A stretch of DNA of 47,792 bases from a virus, in IMG/VR virus record IMGVR_UViG_3300025419_000004, positions 1 through 47,792 of that record; one strand, written 5' to 3'. The notes under the pieces were generated by a model that saw only the letters and a program-made list of their open reading frames with translations, did no database searches and was not told the DNA's origin. The position numbers and the translations under genes are program-made. Positions 1-7,663 of this stretch are shown one piece after another (within the stretch, counting starts at the first letter, position 1; every line of letters starts with the position of its first letter).

Positions 1-211
1 TCTTGTCGTTCCACCCGTACCTCATCATGCTCTCGCTCATGTGCCAGCAGCCGAACTGAGAGCACCATTCCTCCAGCTCGGACTTTATCTCCTCGTCGCT
101 CCAGTCCTTGGGGACCGAGACGAACTCACTGCGATCCGTGCCCCGGGTGCTGCGTATCCAGAACTCCAGCTTCCTCTTCCCGCCAGTCGGCGGGCAATAG
201 TGCATCGGCAT
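1..211 (-). CDS. Small hypothetical protein, 3' end cut by window edge
   Basis: The first 70 codons of a minus-strand gene are visible and the frame is still open at base 1. The ATG at 211 is preceded by GGGAGGA four bases upstream, which fixes the start better than the second in-frame ATG two codons later. The visible protein is rich in Trp, Glu and Lys (KDWSDEEIKSELEEW) and has no motif I can name. It follows the zinc-finger gene at 222-563 by 10 nt and is probably the last visible gene of that small operon. Function unknown. Confidence 0.7.
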   Translation of the reverse strand, partial: MPMHYCPPTGGKRKLEFWIRSTRGTDRSEFVSVPKDWSDEEIKSELEEWCSQFGCWHMSESMMRYGWNDK

Positions 212-221
212 GGCTTCCTCC

Positions 222-563
222 CTACCAGTCCTTCTCCCTGTAGACGTCGCGGTCGTCGAGAAGACGCCAGAAGACCGTCCCGGGCTTGGCCATCGCCGCC
301 TCGATGTCGTCGGCGTTCCCCGTCTCGCTGGAATAGTCCTTCAGGCAATGGGCGCTGATGCCGGTGATGCGGGAGAACTCGGCCCTGGACCTGACCGCCG
401 CCATGATCATGACCTGCTTCCCGTTGCGGAAGTCGTCGGTGCACAGCACTTTCCTCCCGATGCAGTAGGGGCAGGGGACGGGCCTCGTCAGGGGGCCATA
501 GGGGATGCCCGTGGCACCCTCGTACCTTCCCTTTCCGTCGCATTCCGTGCAGGGCTTCTTCAT
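222..563 (-). CDS. Small protein with DnaJ-type zinc-finger motif
   Basis: This 113-residue protein begins with a CxxCxGxG-like element (CTECDGKGR, residues 5-13) followed by CPYC near residues 31-34, the arrangement of one half of the DnaJ central zinc-binding domain. No J-domain is present, so it is not a DnaJ chaperone; single zinc-ribbon proteins of this kind are frequent in phages and may bind nucleic acid or protein. The remainder, with a Met/Ala-rich segment and an acidic helix, is not recognised. Its start overlaps the stop of the upstream gene by 4 nt (ATGA), showing translational coupling. Confidence 0.75.
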   Translation of the reverse strand: MKKPCTECDGKGRYEGATGIPYGPLTRPVPCPYCIGRKVLCTDDFRNGKQVMIMAAVRSRAEFSRITGISAHCLKDYSSETGNADDIEAAMAKPGTVFWRLLDDRDVYREKDW

Positions 564-817
564 GCCCGTCCCTCGTTCTTGTCCAGGAGCTCCGACAGCT
601 TCTCGTACGTCCAGTAGACTTCAGAGTAGCCGCACGAATGGCCGTCGTCCCATGCTATCTCGAACAGCCGGTCCCTTTTCGGGTGGAATTTCAGCCCGAA
701 CTTCTTCTCCAGGTCCGCCTTGAACAGCAGCCTGAGGCGGTAGTCCTCGGCCCGGTAGGCGTCCCGGGAGACGTTCTTGTACACAAGCTTGTTTTCGTAC
801 TTCTTGAGGTCCAGCAT
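560..817 (-). CDS. Hypothetical protein, first gene of a short operon
   Basis: An 85-residue, charged and aromatic protein (LDLKKYENKLVYKNV at the N-terminus, SEVYWTYEKLSELL near the C-terminus) with no recognisable domain. It is the first gene after the minus-strand promoter at 845-879, and overlaps the next gene by an ATGA junction. A GGAAAGG stretch lies about 10 nt before the ATG. It is predicted to be soluble. Function unknown. Confidence 0.7.
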   Translation of the reverse strand: MLDLKKYENKLVYKNVSRDAYRAEDYRLRLLFKADLEKKFGLKFHPKRDRLFEIAWDDGHSCGYSEVYWTYEKLSELLDKNEGRA

Positions 818-844
818 CGGGCGTCACCTTTCCTTTCCACCTAT

Positions 845-879
845 AGAATACACGATGCTACACGGAATTTCCAGGGATT
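845..879 (-). promoter_or_regulatory. Phage promoter, AATCCC / TATTCT type
   Basis: Reading the minus strand, AATCCCTGGAAATT begins at 879 and the -10 box TATTCT occupies 850-845, with exactly 29 nt from the first base of AATCCC to the first base of the -10. The same spacing recurs upstream of at least five other minus-strand units in the window. It would start transcription near 838 into the genes at 817-1. Confidence 0.6.
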
Positions 880-907
880 CTGCTTTCCTTTTCCTAAGCA
901 GGGGAAC

Positions 908-2218
908 ATGGTAACGGAGCTGCTCGTCCTCAATTCGAGCTACGTCGGGAGCCGCGACCTCTGGTGGGTCGACGACCCCGAGGCGACCAAGGGCTACCAC
1001 GTCTACAGGGCCCACGACTATCCGGCGAACTGGCGGAAGCTCAACCCCGGCGCTTGGAAAGGCCACTTCTGGAGGGACCAAGCGGCCCTGGAGGAAGTCC
1101 GGTACCAGGTCAAGGACTCGGACTGGGTGGACAGGGGGAAACTGGGCAAGTGGGGGTTCAGGCTCCCGGACGCGCCCTACGCCGACGTCGTGGCGGCGAG
1201 GCCCGTCCTGGCCACCAGCCCCGACGACGTGTCCGTGACGGTCACCGACATCTCCAACGTCTCCACCGTCCTGAGGCCGGTGGCCGTCGTCCCCCTGGAC
1301 CAGACCGTCTGGCTGCCGGCCGACAACTCCCTGCCCGCTGGCGGGGCGGTGAGCGACCAGGCCGAAATTTATACGGACGACGTGAATAGGGTCGACTACT
1401 CGGCGATCCAGAGCTTCGTCGCCGCCTACAAGCGGCTGGCCAACTACGTCGACATCTACGCCGCGATGGACAGGACTTTCTACACCGTCGTGGGCGTCGG
1501 GGACCACGGGGAGCTGCACCCCCCGGGGGCCAAGGGGACCAAGGTAGTCAGCACCATGGAGGTGGACGCCATCACATGGGAGTACGCCGAGATGGTCAAC
1601 CGCAACCAATGGATATTCGAGCAGACGGGGGAGCCCGCCTACCTCCTGTTCCGCAGGACCAGGGGGGAGCCCTGCGGGTGCGTCCGTCCGCAGGCTGGGC
1701 TGGGGGCCCCGAGGCACGGGTGCAGGTCGTGCTTCGAGACGGGCATAGCCGGGGGCTACTACGGGCCCTACGACGTGCTGTACGTGCCCCCCGACACCGC
1801 CCTGGTCAGGGAGCTGGACGAGGGGGGCGGCATCAAGGCCACCAGGGAAAGCCGCAGCTACCTCACCAACACCCCCATCGTCCAGGACGGCGACCTGATC
1901 GTGCGGCGCAACGGGGAGCGCCTCGTGATACACGGCGCGACGTACAAGAACCCGAGGGGCATCCTGCTCCAGCAGGACTTCGGGACGGAGCTGCTCAAGC
2001 CGGGCGACACCCGCTACCTCATCCCGCTGAACACCGGCCTGCCCACCCTCTACAACCCCGTGATCCGGGACAACCCGTTCCAGGGCATCGGGCCGAACGA
2101 CCTCAAAGGCGACGGGGAGCCGGTCTTCGACGCGAGGGAGCAGCCGGACAAGCCCTGGGAGAACGACGTCAAGGTGCCCATCGGCAGGACGATGACGTTC
2201 GGGAGGATAGAGGCGTAA
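908..2218 (+). CDS. Virion structural protein with internal Cys cluster
   Basis: A 436-residue protein starting at the ATG preceded by AGGGGAAC. It is rich in beta-type sequence and aromatic residues with no transmembrane segment, fitting a tail, neck or baseplate protein. About residues 255-275 hold a compact Cys/His cluster (CGC, then HGCRSC) that probably binds a metal. The C-terminal third is Pro/Gly-rich (NPVIRDNPFQGIG). It heads the plus-strand virion block and is followed after 1 nt by a zinc-ribbon gene. I cannot match it to a named T4-type component. The same frame is open back to 638, but that extension overlaps minus-strand genes and lacks a ribosome binding site. Confidence 0.7.
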   Translation: MVTELLVLNSSYVGSRDLWWVDDPEATKGYHVYRAHDYPANWRKLNPGAWKGHFWRDQAALEEVRYQVKDSDWVDRGKLGKWGFRLPDAPYADVVAARPVLATSPDDVSVTVTDISNVSTVLRPVAVVPLDQTVWLPADNSLPAGGAVSDQAEIYTDDVNRVDYSAIQSFVAAYKRLANYVDIYAAMDRTFYTVVGVGDHGELHPPGAKGTKVVSTMEVDAITWEYAEMVNRNQWIFEQTGEPAYLLFRRTRGEPCGCVRPQAGLGAPRHGCRSCFETGIAGGYYGPYDVLYVPPDTALVRELDEGGGIKATRESRSYLTNTPIVQDGDLIVRRNGERLVIHGATYKNPRGILLQQDFGTELLKPGDTRYLIPLNTGLPTLYNPVIRDNPFQGIGPNDLKGDGEPVFDAREQPDKPWENDVKVPIGRTMTFGRIEA

Positions 2219-2219
2219 A

Positions 2220-2420
2220 ATGGACTATGTCTGCCCGATATGCAAGAGGGAGATGAAGACGAGGAAGTACGACGGCCTCCGCCAGGACGGGATGGACTCG
2301 GTCGAATGCTTGGCCCCGGGGTGCGGGTACTTCGACTACTTCGACCCGGGCGACCCCGTGGTGCTCGACTACTACCGGCCGGAAAGCCCCAGGTTCCACA
2401 GGTTCGAGGCCCGCGCATGA
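2220..2420 (+). CDS. Small zinc-ribbon protein
   Basis: This 66-residue protein starts with MDYVCPICKREMKTRKYDG and has a second Cys pair (CLAPGCGYF), giving CxxC-x(24-26)-CxxxxC, a typical zinc-ribbon layout. It starts 1 nt after the stop of the virion gene upstream and overlaps the next gene by ATGA at 2417-2420, so the three are translated together. Zinc ribbons of this size in phages are usually nucleic-acid or protein binding, but no specific role can be given. Confidence 0.7.
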   Translation: MDYVCPICKREMKTRKYDGLRQDGMDSVECLAPGCGYFDYFDPGDPVVLDYYRPESPRFHRFEARA

Positions 2421-4150
2421 GGTACCTCTACCACTGCACCCCCGCCGACCGGATGCCCAGCATCCAGAAGATCGGCCTCCGGCCTTCGGAGGACTCGAAC
2501 TGGGGAGGGGAATTCGAGGCATCGTCGCTCGGGAGGGTGTTCCTTGCCGACACGCCGGAGCATGCCTACTATTTCGGGGAGATCATCTTTCGGGAAAACC
2601 TGCGGGGCCTCGGGGTGGCGTTCCCGCCGGTCGTCCTCAGGACAAGGGCCCCTCGGGATGCCGTAAGGAGCGCCGAGGACGAGCACGAATTTTCCGTGGA
2701 AAGGGAAATCCCCCCGCAGGAGATCGACGTCCTGTGGCACGGCTGGAGGCCCATTGGGAGCGCGACGCCCGACTGGGAGGACATGGGGTACAGGCTGAAC
2801 GATGACGAGGGCGTCTACGAGGACTGGGAGGGCACCCCCTTCGACAGCATGGAGGAGGTGCTTGCGGACGCCAAGGGCACCTTCCTGTCCCCCGCCTCGG
2901 CATCCCCGAAGAAAGGCGGCACCATGCCAAAGGATCACGCAAGGGAACGAGGGGCGGCGAAGGTCATCGTGGCGGTGACGCATTCCAGGGTCCTCCTGGC
3001 CATGCCGTGCATCTTGTCCGATGGCGACCCCAGGACCATCCCGCAGGTCGGGGGGGCCAAGGTGGGGGAGATCCTGGAGGTCCAGAAGAACGGGGGGAAG
3101 TGGGTCATGAGGACGTTCCAGGAGGCCTCCGACCCGGGGGAGGAGGACGGCTACGGGACGAGGCCCACCGTGTTCTTCGTGCGGCACGGGCACACGCCCT
3201 TCAACTCCACGACCGGGGACTCCCTGGACGGAAAGATCAGGGGGTACCTCGACATACCCCTGGACGACGAGGGAAGGAAGCAGGCCGCGGAGGTGGCGGA
3301 GAAGTTCGAGGGCATGCCCGTCTCGGAGCTATGGTCGTCGGACCTGGGAAGGGCGACGGAGACCGCCAAGGAGATATCGGAGGTCACGGGAAGGCCGGTG
3401 CGCCCCACGAAGGCCCTGCGTCCCTGCGACTGGGGGGACATGAACGGCAAGGTGGTCAGGGACTGCATCAAGAAGATGGAGGAGCTGCAGGAAAGCCTGG
3501 ACGTCCCCGCCCCGGGGGGCGAGACGTTCGGGGGGTTCTACCGGAGGGCCAAGCAGGGGGTCGAGATGCTCCTGGCCAGGGCGGAGGGCGGGACGGAAAC
3601 CGACTACCCAAGCCTTAAGGGAGGGATCAGCATGGACGCAAAAGAGCTTAGCGAGGATTTGGCAAAGACGGCCGGGATACTGTGCGAGATGGAGCCGAAC
3701 GCCGACCAGGGGCTCCAGGCCATCGTGGGGGACCCGGACGACGTGCGGACGTCGACCTTCGTCCAGTTCAAGCCCAACCCCGGCACCATGCAGCTCCCCA
3801 ACCCCCTGTCCCCCGTGGAGGGCGACGACATCTTCTTCGCCTACATGATCCCCGGCGCGAAGTTCCAGGCGCACGACGGAACCCAATGGAACATCATGAC
3901 CTACGGTGCCCCGGACCAGATCGAGATCGAGAACGTATGGTATCCCCGGGAGCACGCAATCGTGGCCATAGGGGACATCCGGCGCAGCATCGACCAGTGG
4001 ATCGAGCCCGTGCAGCAGTACGTCCCGGCCCCGCCTCCGGGGGTGGACTACTCCTCCCTGCCCGTCAAGGTGATGGACAAGGAAGACAACGTGGGGGACA
4101 TCGACCAGAGGACGGACTCGGGGGCGTCCACCCAGACCGGCGGATGGTAG
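2417..4150 (+). CDS. Virion-block fusion: ART-like domain, permuted histidine-phosphatase domain, structural C-terminus
   Basis: A 577-residue protein with three visible parts. Residues 1-110 look like an ADP-ribosyltransferase/Tpt1-like fold (YLYHCTPADRMPSIQKIGL, then GRVFLAD). Residues 180-392 carry histidine-phosphatase motifs: RHGHT at 256-260, a SSDLGRATETA segment at 307-317 and GGET at 367-370. The second-His motif normally near the C-terminus (here VTHSRV, 187-192) lies before RHG, so the domain seems circularly permuted. Residues 406-577 are structural-looking and Pro-rich. A strong internal Shine-Dalgarno precedes Met406. Context suggests a virion component carrying enzymatic cargo, or a polyprotein-like fusion. 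Catalytic activity is inferred from motifs only. The ATG overlaps the upstream stop (ATGA). Confidence 0.7.
   Translation: MRYLYHCTPADRMPSIQKIGLRPSEDSNWGGEFEASSLGRVFLADTPEHAYYFGEIIFRENLRGLGVAFPPVVLRTRAPRDAVRSAEDEHEFSVEREIPPQEIDVLWHGWRPIGSATPDWEDMGYRLNDDEGVYEDWEGTPFDSMEEVLADAKGTFLSPASASPKKGGTMPKDHARERGAAKVIVAVTHSRVLLAMPCILSDGDPRTIPQVGGAKVGEILEVQKNGGKWVMRTFQEASDPGEEDGYGTRPTVFFVRHGHTPFNSTTGDSLDGKIRGYLDIPLDDEGRKQAAEVAEKFEGMPVSELWSSDLGRATETAKEISEVTGRPVRPTKALRPCDWGDMNGKVVRDCIKKMEELQESLDVPAPGGETFGGFYRRAKQGVEMLLARAEGGTETDYPSLKGGISMDAKELSEDLAKTAGILCEMEPNADQGLQAIVGDPDDVRTSTFVQFKPNPGTMQLPNPLSPVEGDDIFFAYMIPGAKFQAHDGTQWNIMTYGAPDQIEIENVWYPREHAIVAIGDIRRSIDQWIEPVQQYVPAPPPGVDYSSLPVKVMDKEDNVGDIDQRTDSGASTQTGGW
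3619..3634 (+). promoter_or_regulatory. Internal ribosome binding site and in-frame start (Met406)
   Basis: GGGAGGG at 3619-3625 lies 6 nt before an in-frame ATG at 3632. This is one of the best Shine-Dalgarno sequences in the block and sits exactly at the junction between the phosphatase-like domain and the structural C-terminal domain. It would give a separate 172-residue product (3632-4150) from the same frame. Production of two proteins is inferred, not shown. Confidence 0.5.
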
Positions 4151-4166
4151 GAAAGGAAGGATCGCC

Positions 4167-4397
4167 ATGCTATTATTGCTCATCATCCTCATCCTGTTGT
4201 TCGGCGGAGGCTTCGGCTACTACGGCTGGGGCCCACGCCCCGGTGGGCCGAGATACGACTACGGCTACGGCGGGGGCTTCGGGCTAATATTGCTCATCAT
4301 CCTGCTGTGGCTTTTGCTCGGCAACACGTCGAGCTGCAACGGACGGCGCATCACCATAGGCTCCAACGCGGGCAGCGCCACGACGGCGCTCGTCTAG
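4167..4397 (+). CDS. Small Gly/Tyr-rich membrane protein
   Basis: A 76-residue protein with two hydrophobic helices (LLLLIILILLFGG near residues 2-14 and LILLIILLWLLLG near 40-52) joined by a Gly/Tyr/Pro-rich loop (GWGPRPGGPRYDYGYGG). It resembles the short Gly-Tyr membrane proteins common in bacteria and phages whose function is not known. It starts 16 nt after the upstream virion gene and precedes two more tiny membrane genes, so a membrane-associated role during assembly or lysis is possible but unproven. Confidence 0.65.
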   Translation: MLLLLIILILLFGGGFGYYGWGPRPGGPRYDYGYGGGFGLILLIILLWLLLGNTSSCNGRRITIGSNAGSATTALV

Positions 4398-4430
4398 GCG
4401 GCCTGCCTGGGGACTCGAAGGAGGCTCGAC

Positions 4431-4598
4431 ATGACGGCCATATTGCTCAGCGTATTCATAGCCCTGGTGGGGCTCCTGATATACGGCTTTACCAGGAACG
4501 CCAAGCTGGGATGGGTCGGCCAGACGATGTTCTGGTGCGGCCTTCTGGTCAGCCTGCTGAAGTTCCAGGACACCATGATCCACTTTGGGGGCCGGTAG
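4431..4598 (+). CDS. Tiny membrane protein (55 aa)
   Basis: A short gene starting at ATG 4431 behind AAGGAGG. The 55-residue product has one strong hydrophobic segment (AILLSVFIALVGLLIYGF) and a second amphipathic one (TMFWCGLLVSLL). It lies between two other small membrane genes. Holin-like function is conceivable from size and context only; no family is recognised. Confidence 0.6.
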   Translation: MTAILLSVFIALVGLLIYGFTRNAKLGWVGQTMFWCGLLVSLLKFQDTMIHFGGR

Positions 4599-4653
4599 AA
4601 AAACCTGGCCGAATCCAGTATTATCCCACGACAGAAAGGCACGGAGGTGCACA

Positions 4654-4824
4654 ATGGTGGTAACAGTTGGGGTGGGAGCAGTCTGCCTGGTCGTGGGGTT
4701 CGCCTGCGGCCGGATCAAGAACGCCAAGAAGCTGGCCGACATCAAGGCGTACGCGGAAGCGGCGGAAAAGAACCTCGAAACGGACGGCAAGAAGGTCCTG
4801 ACCGACATCAAGGCGAAGCTGTAG
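4654..4824 (+). CDS. Tiny single-span membrane protein (56 aa)
   Basis: ATG 4654 lies 6 nt after GGAGGT, which I prefer to an upstream in-frame start at 4585. The 56-residue product has an N-terminal hydrophobic span (VGVGAVCLVVGFACG) and a Lys/Glu/Ala-rich helical tail (KLADIKAYAEAAEKNLE) likely facing the cytoplasm. This one-span-plus-coiled-tail layout is common among phage membrane accessory proteins. No family recognised. Confidence 0.6.
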   Translation: MVVTVGVGAVCLVVGFACGRIKNAKKLADIKAYAEAAEKNLETDGKKVLTDIKAKL

Positions 4825-4844
4825 GAAGCCAGCAAGGACCCCGG

Positions 4845-4885
4845 CACGGTTCCCGCCTATGCATTCCTAAGTAGGGGGAACCGTG
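4845..4885 (+). promoter_or_regulatory. Hairpin occluding the GTG start of the next gene
   Basis: CACGGTTCCC (4845-4854) and GGGAACCGTG (4876-4885) form a perfect 10-bp inverted repeat with a 21-nt loop. The 3' arm contains part of the Gly-rich ribosome binding site and the whole GTG start codon of the gene at 4883, so folding would hide the start. The loop contains TTCCTAAG, also found just before the other long plus-strand structural gene (891-907). Confidence 0.55.
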
Positions 4886-6481
4886 CTCGATCTCACTGGA
4901 AGCAATCTCATATCCTACATCCGCCGGATCATCGAGGACGCGATAAGCCGCAGTCCGCGCTTCAGGAGCACCCTCGGGAAGGTCGCCACCCAGTACAGCA
5001 ACATCCTCCAGTTCCAGGACGCCCAGGTCACCATCAAGGACGTGGCCTCGGCGGGAAACCGCCTCTCGCCCGACTACTTCCTGTGCAAGACGTACGGCAG
5101 GGCCATCCTGGCCAAGGTCCAGGACCACGAGGGGCAGTTCGTGGAATGGCTCCAGGAGATAGACCCGACGAGGGCCGCCCCGCCGCCCGGGGTCTACTAC
5201 CTGAACGTGGACTCGGTGGACGAGCAGACCAACGACGTGGGGCTGGGCGTCCAGACCTACCAGTGGACGGAGGGCAAGGTGGTGAACGCCCAGGGGTCCG
5301 TGGCGTACCTGGCCCCCTGGGTGGACGGGACCGCCCTCGAAGCAAGCATCCCCGGCTCCCCGCCCGTGATCCTGACGACGGCGGTGGGGACGGGCGACGC
5401 CCCCCCGGACGTGGACGTCCTGCTCTTCCCCCACTTCCTCTACCTCCTGACCCCCACCCCGGCGGGCCTGGAGCTGTACACGCTGGGCTCCCCGCCCGTC
5501 GCCCTCGTCCCCATGCAGGACTACTGGTACCAGCAAAAGGCAAACGTAATCATCGTCCAGAGCACCGTGGGAGGAAAGGAGGTGGCGAACCTCCCAGGCG
5601 ACTTCCTGTCCTTCGTCCTGGTGGACCAGACGGGATACGAGCTCCGGCCCGGGATAGACTACACGTGGTACGCCACGAACGGATGGATAGAGCTTTCGCA
5701 ATGGACCCCGCCGGGCCAGACCGTCATAGCCCGCCTGACGGTCAAGGCCGACCCCTCGACGGTGCCGGGGACCAATCCCGAGAACGTACTGGCCATGAAC
5801 CTGGGGCCGGGGAAAACGCCCGCCCAGGTGTTCATCCACACGCAGTCCGCGACCTACACCAGCGTCTCGCCGGAGCCGGACGGGACCGTCGTCCTCCCCG
5901 TCCTCCTGACGCCGGGGCAGTCGTGCCGCTGGGAGGCCAGGACGGACGGGGGGGAGCGCCGGGCCACGGCGAAGAAGTTCAACCTGAACGACAACGTCGT
6001 CATGCCGGGTCTCAGGGTGGCGATAGGGGACAACGTGACCGTGGGGGACCAGGTGGCGGTGATCGTGTCGCCCCAGGTCTGCGAAACCTACGAGGTGTAC
6101 GGGTCCAAGGATAACCTGGACTTCACCATCGACGTGAGGTCCAACGACCTCCAGACGTCGTCCGACCTGAGCGAGATGCTCAAGCAGCAGCTCCTGGTGA
6201 TGCGCCGGACCAACATGGAGGCGGACGGGGTGACGATCTTCGAGGCAAGGCGGACCTACCACGGCACCCAGCGCGACGCCTCGGGCACCGCCCCGCAGTT
6301 CGTCTACACGATAGGGATAACGGCCATGGCGGACTGGAAGGTGTTCGTCCCCCTCGTCACCCGTTTGATGCACCTGGAGATAACGGAGTCCGCCTACGCC
6401 TACGCCCCGACCGGGAGGCTGAGCCTCCAGCCCAGGACCAGGGCCTTCGGCGTTACAAAATTTATCCAATCATATTCATAG
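4883..6481 (+). CDS. Virion structural protein (532 aa)
   Basis: A 532-residue beta-rich protein with a GTG start behind AGGGGGAACC. There is no signal peptide or membrane span. The middle contains Pro/Gly-rich repeats such as PPGVYYL and SPPVIL, and the C-terminal 150 residues (from DLDFTIDVRSNDL-like sequence to the end) look like a globular domain. Together with the gene at 908 it is likely part of the tail, neck or baseplate, but I cannot assign a T4-type counterpart. Its stop codon is followed immediately by the 13-mer AAAAACAACTTCC and then a homing endonuclease gene. Start-site hairpin at 4845-4885 may restrict its translation. Confidence 0.7.
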   Translation: MLDLTGSNLISYIRRIIEDAISRSPRFRSTLGKVATQYSNILQFQDAQVTIKDVASAGNRLSPDYFLCKTYGRAILAKVQDHEGQFVEWLQEIDPTRAAPPPGVYYLNVDSVDEQTNDVGLGVQTYQWTEGKVVNAQGSVAYLAPWVDGTALEASIPGSPPVILTTAVGTGDAPPDVDVLLFPHFLYLLTPTPAGLELYTLGSPPVALVPMQDYWYQQKANVIIVQSTVGGKEVANLPGDFLSFVLVDQTGYELRPGIDYTWYATNGWIELSQWTPPGQTVIARLTVKADPSTVPGTNPENVLAMNLGPGKTPAQVFIHTQSATYTSVSPEPDGTVVLPVLLTPGQSCRWEARTDGGERRATAKKFNLNDNVVMPGLRVAIGDNVTVGDQVAVIVSPQVCETYEVYGSKDNLDFTIDVRSNDLQTSSDLSEMLKQQLLVMRRTNMEADGVTIFEARRTYHGTQRDASGTAPQFVYTIGITAMADWKVFVPLVTRLMHLEITESAYAYAPTGRLSLQPRTRAFGVTKFIQSYS

Positions 6482-6494
6482 AAAAACAACTTCC
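6482..6494 (+). repeat. 13-mer shared by both homing-endonuclease insertions (copy 1)
   Basis: AAAAACAACTTCC follows the TAG stop of the structural gene with no gap and precedes the GIY-YIG gene. An identical 13-mer in the same position relative to a stop codon precedes the second GIY-YIG gene (40560-40572, minus strand). It probably marks the 5' edge of a mobile cassette. Confidence 0.55.
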
Positions 6495-6517
6495 TCTTGC
6501 TTAAACAGGAGGGAGTT

Positions 6518-7426
6518 ATGTTCATCTACCTCATCGTCAACCGCGAGACCGGGAAGTACTACATCGGTCAGCACAAAGGCAACAACCTAAAGAAGTACCT
6601 CCAGCAGAAGTTCCACCATGCCCAAAGAGGGATATCCGAGAACTCCCGCTTGTTCCGTTCAATGAGGGCACATCCCGATCCCTCCATCTGGTCCATCCAC
6701 GCCCTCCGTTCCGACATCCAGACAAGGGAGGAGCTCGACCAGATCGAGCGAGATTTCATCAAATTCCTCAAAGCACAGGACCCCGGATACGGCTACAACA
6801 TCTGCCGGGGAGGAGAGGGGTTCACGGGGCCGCATACGGAGGAGACCAAGAAAAAATTATCGGCTTCCATCAGAGAAGGCATGTCAACAACCGCATACCG
6901 CCAAAAAAGGTCCCGTCTTTCAAGAGAGATGTGGCAACGACCGGGGTATAGGGAAGACCACATTACGAAAATGAAAGAGACACTCGCCAGTCCTGATAAG
7001 CGTGCCGAAAAAGCTAGGATCAGCAAAGAACTATGGCTCAATAATCAGGAGAGAAGGGCTAAGCAATCGCAATTTGATAGAATAGCGTGGTCCGATCCCG
7101 AGAAGCGTGCCAAAAGAATTGATGCCATAAAGAAAGGCCACGCCAACCCTACCACCCGTGCCAAATGCAGTGAGGCCTCTCGACAAAGATGGCTAGACCC
7201 AGCATGTCGTGTCAGAATGACACAAAGCAGAAAATCCCGACGAATTGACTTGGCTGGGCGGAGTTTTGGGCTATGGAAGGTGCTGCATTTTGCGGGAACG
7301 ATGGGTAAAGAGTCAATGTGGTGGGCGGAATGCCAAGGCGGGTGTCGAATTCAAAAAGCCGTCGCTGGCAGTTCGTTGAGGGGTGGCACTTCAAGAAGCT
7401 GCGGGTATGCTTGGCTTCATCCTTAG
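6518..7426 (+). CDS. GIY-YIG homing endonuclease with NUMOD-like repeats
   Basis: A 302-residue protein. The N-terminus carries the GIY-YIG core (FIYLIVNRETGKYYIGQHKG), then conserved Arg and Glu positions (ALRSD, IERDF) and YGYNICRGGEGFTG. The middle has NUMOD3-like DNA-binding segments (GPHTEETKKKLSASIREG and similar). The end has FGLWKVL...WWAEC...SLRGGTSRSCGY, a zinc-module pattern often attached to phage endonucleases. ATG 6518 is preceded by AGGAGGGAG. Codon use is richer in A and T than in flanking structural genes, a mark of a mobile gene. It would cut DNA at a target site to copy itself. The N-terminal half is closely related to the endonuclease at 39601-40533. Confidence 0.9.
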   Translation: MFIYLIVNRETGKYYIGQHKGNNLKKYLQQKFHHAQRGISENSRLFRSMRAHPDPSIWSIHALRSDIQTREELDQIERDFIKFLKAQDPGYGYNICRGGEGFTGPHTEETKKKLSASIREGMSTTAYRQKRSRLSREMWQRPGYREDHITKMKETLASPDKRAEKARISKELWLNNQERRAKQSQFDRIAWSDPEKRAKRIDAIKKGHANPTTRAKCSEASRQRWLDPACRVRMTQSRKSRRIDLAGRSFGLWKVLHFAGTMGKESMWWAECQGGCRIQKAVAGSSLRGGTSRSCGYAWLHP

Positions 7427-7429
7427 CCC

Positions 7430-7633
7430 CTATTCCAGGAACTCCAGGAGCACCTTCTCGGCCTCCTCGACGGTGGGATAGCCGAACAGGGGGGTGGCGG
7501 ACCTCAGCGCCGCCCATTCCTTGCCCGACTCCTTGCCCACTTGGAGCTCGATGCTCTTCCTGACCTGGTCCCCGACGAGGAACTCGGCAAGCCTCTTGAT
7601 GAATATCCTCTTTCTCTCCACTTTGCTGGACAT
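7430..7633 (-). CDS. Hypothetical protein (67 aa)
   Basis: A 67-residue Lys/Glu-rich protein (SSKVERKRIFIKRLAEFL at the start, TVEEAEKVLLEFLE at the end) predicted to be mostly helical and soluble. It is the last gene of the minus operon that contains the RNA ligase and NadV/NatV, and converges with the plus-strand homing endonuclease 3 nt away. GGAAAGGAACGG lies just before the ATG. Function unknown. Confidence 0.6.
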   Translation of the reverse strand: MSSKVERKRIFIKRLAEFLVGDQVRKSIELQVGKESGKEWAALRSATPLFGYPTVEEAEKVLLEFLE

Positions 7634-7663
7634 GTCCGTTCCTTTCCGCTTCAGGAAGGAATG

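Noticed and set aside
2924-4150. Separate histidine-phosphatase gene starting at Met170
   Set aside because: Only a weak GGCGG precedes that ATG; the longer frame starting at 2417 is coupled by ATGA to the upstream gene. Kept as an unlikely alternative.
4808-6469. A 553-codon minus-strand open frame opposite the 532-aa structural gene
   Set aside because: Composition is that of a shadow frame and it runs against a block of well-formed plus-strand genes.
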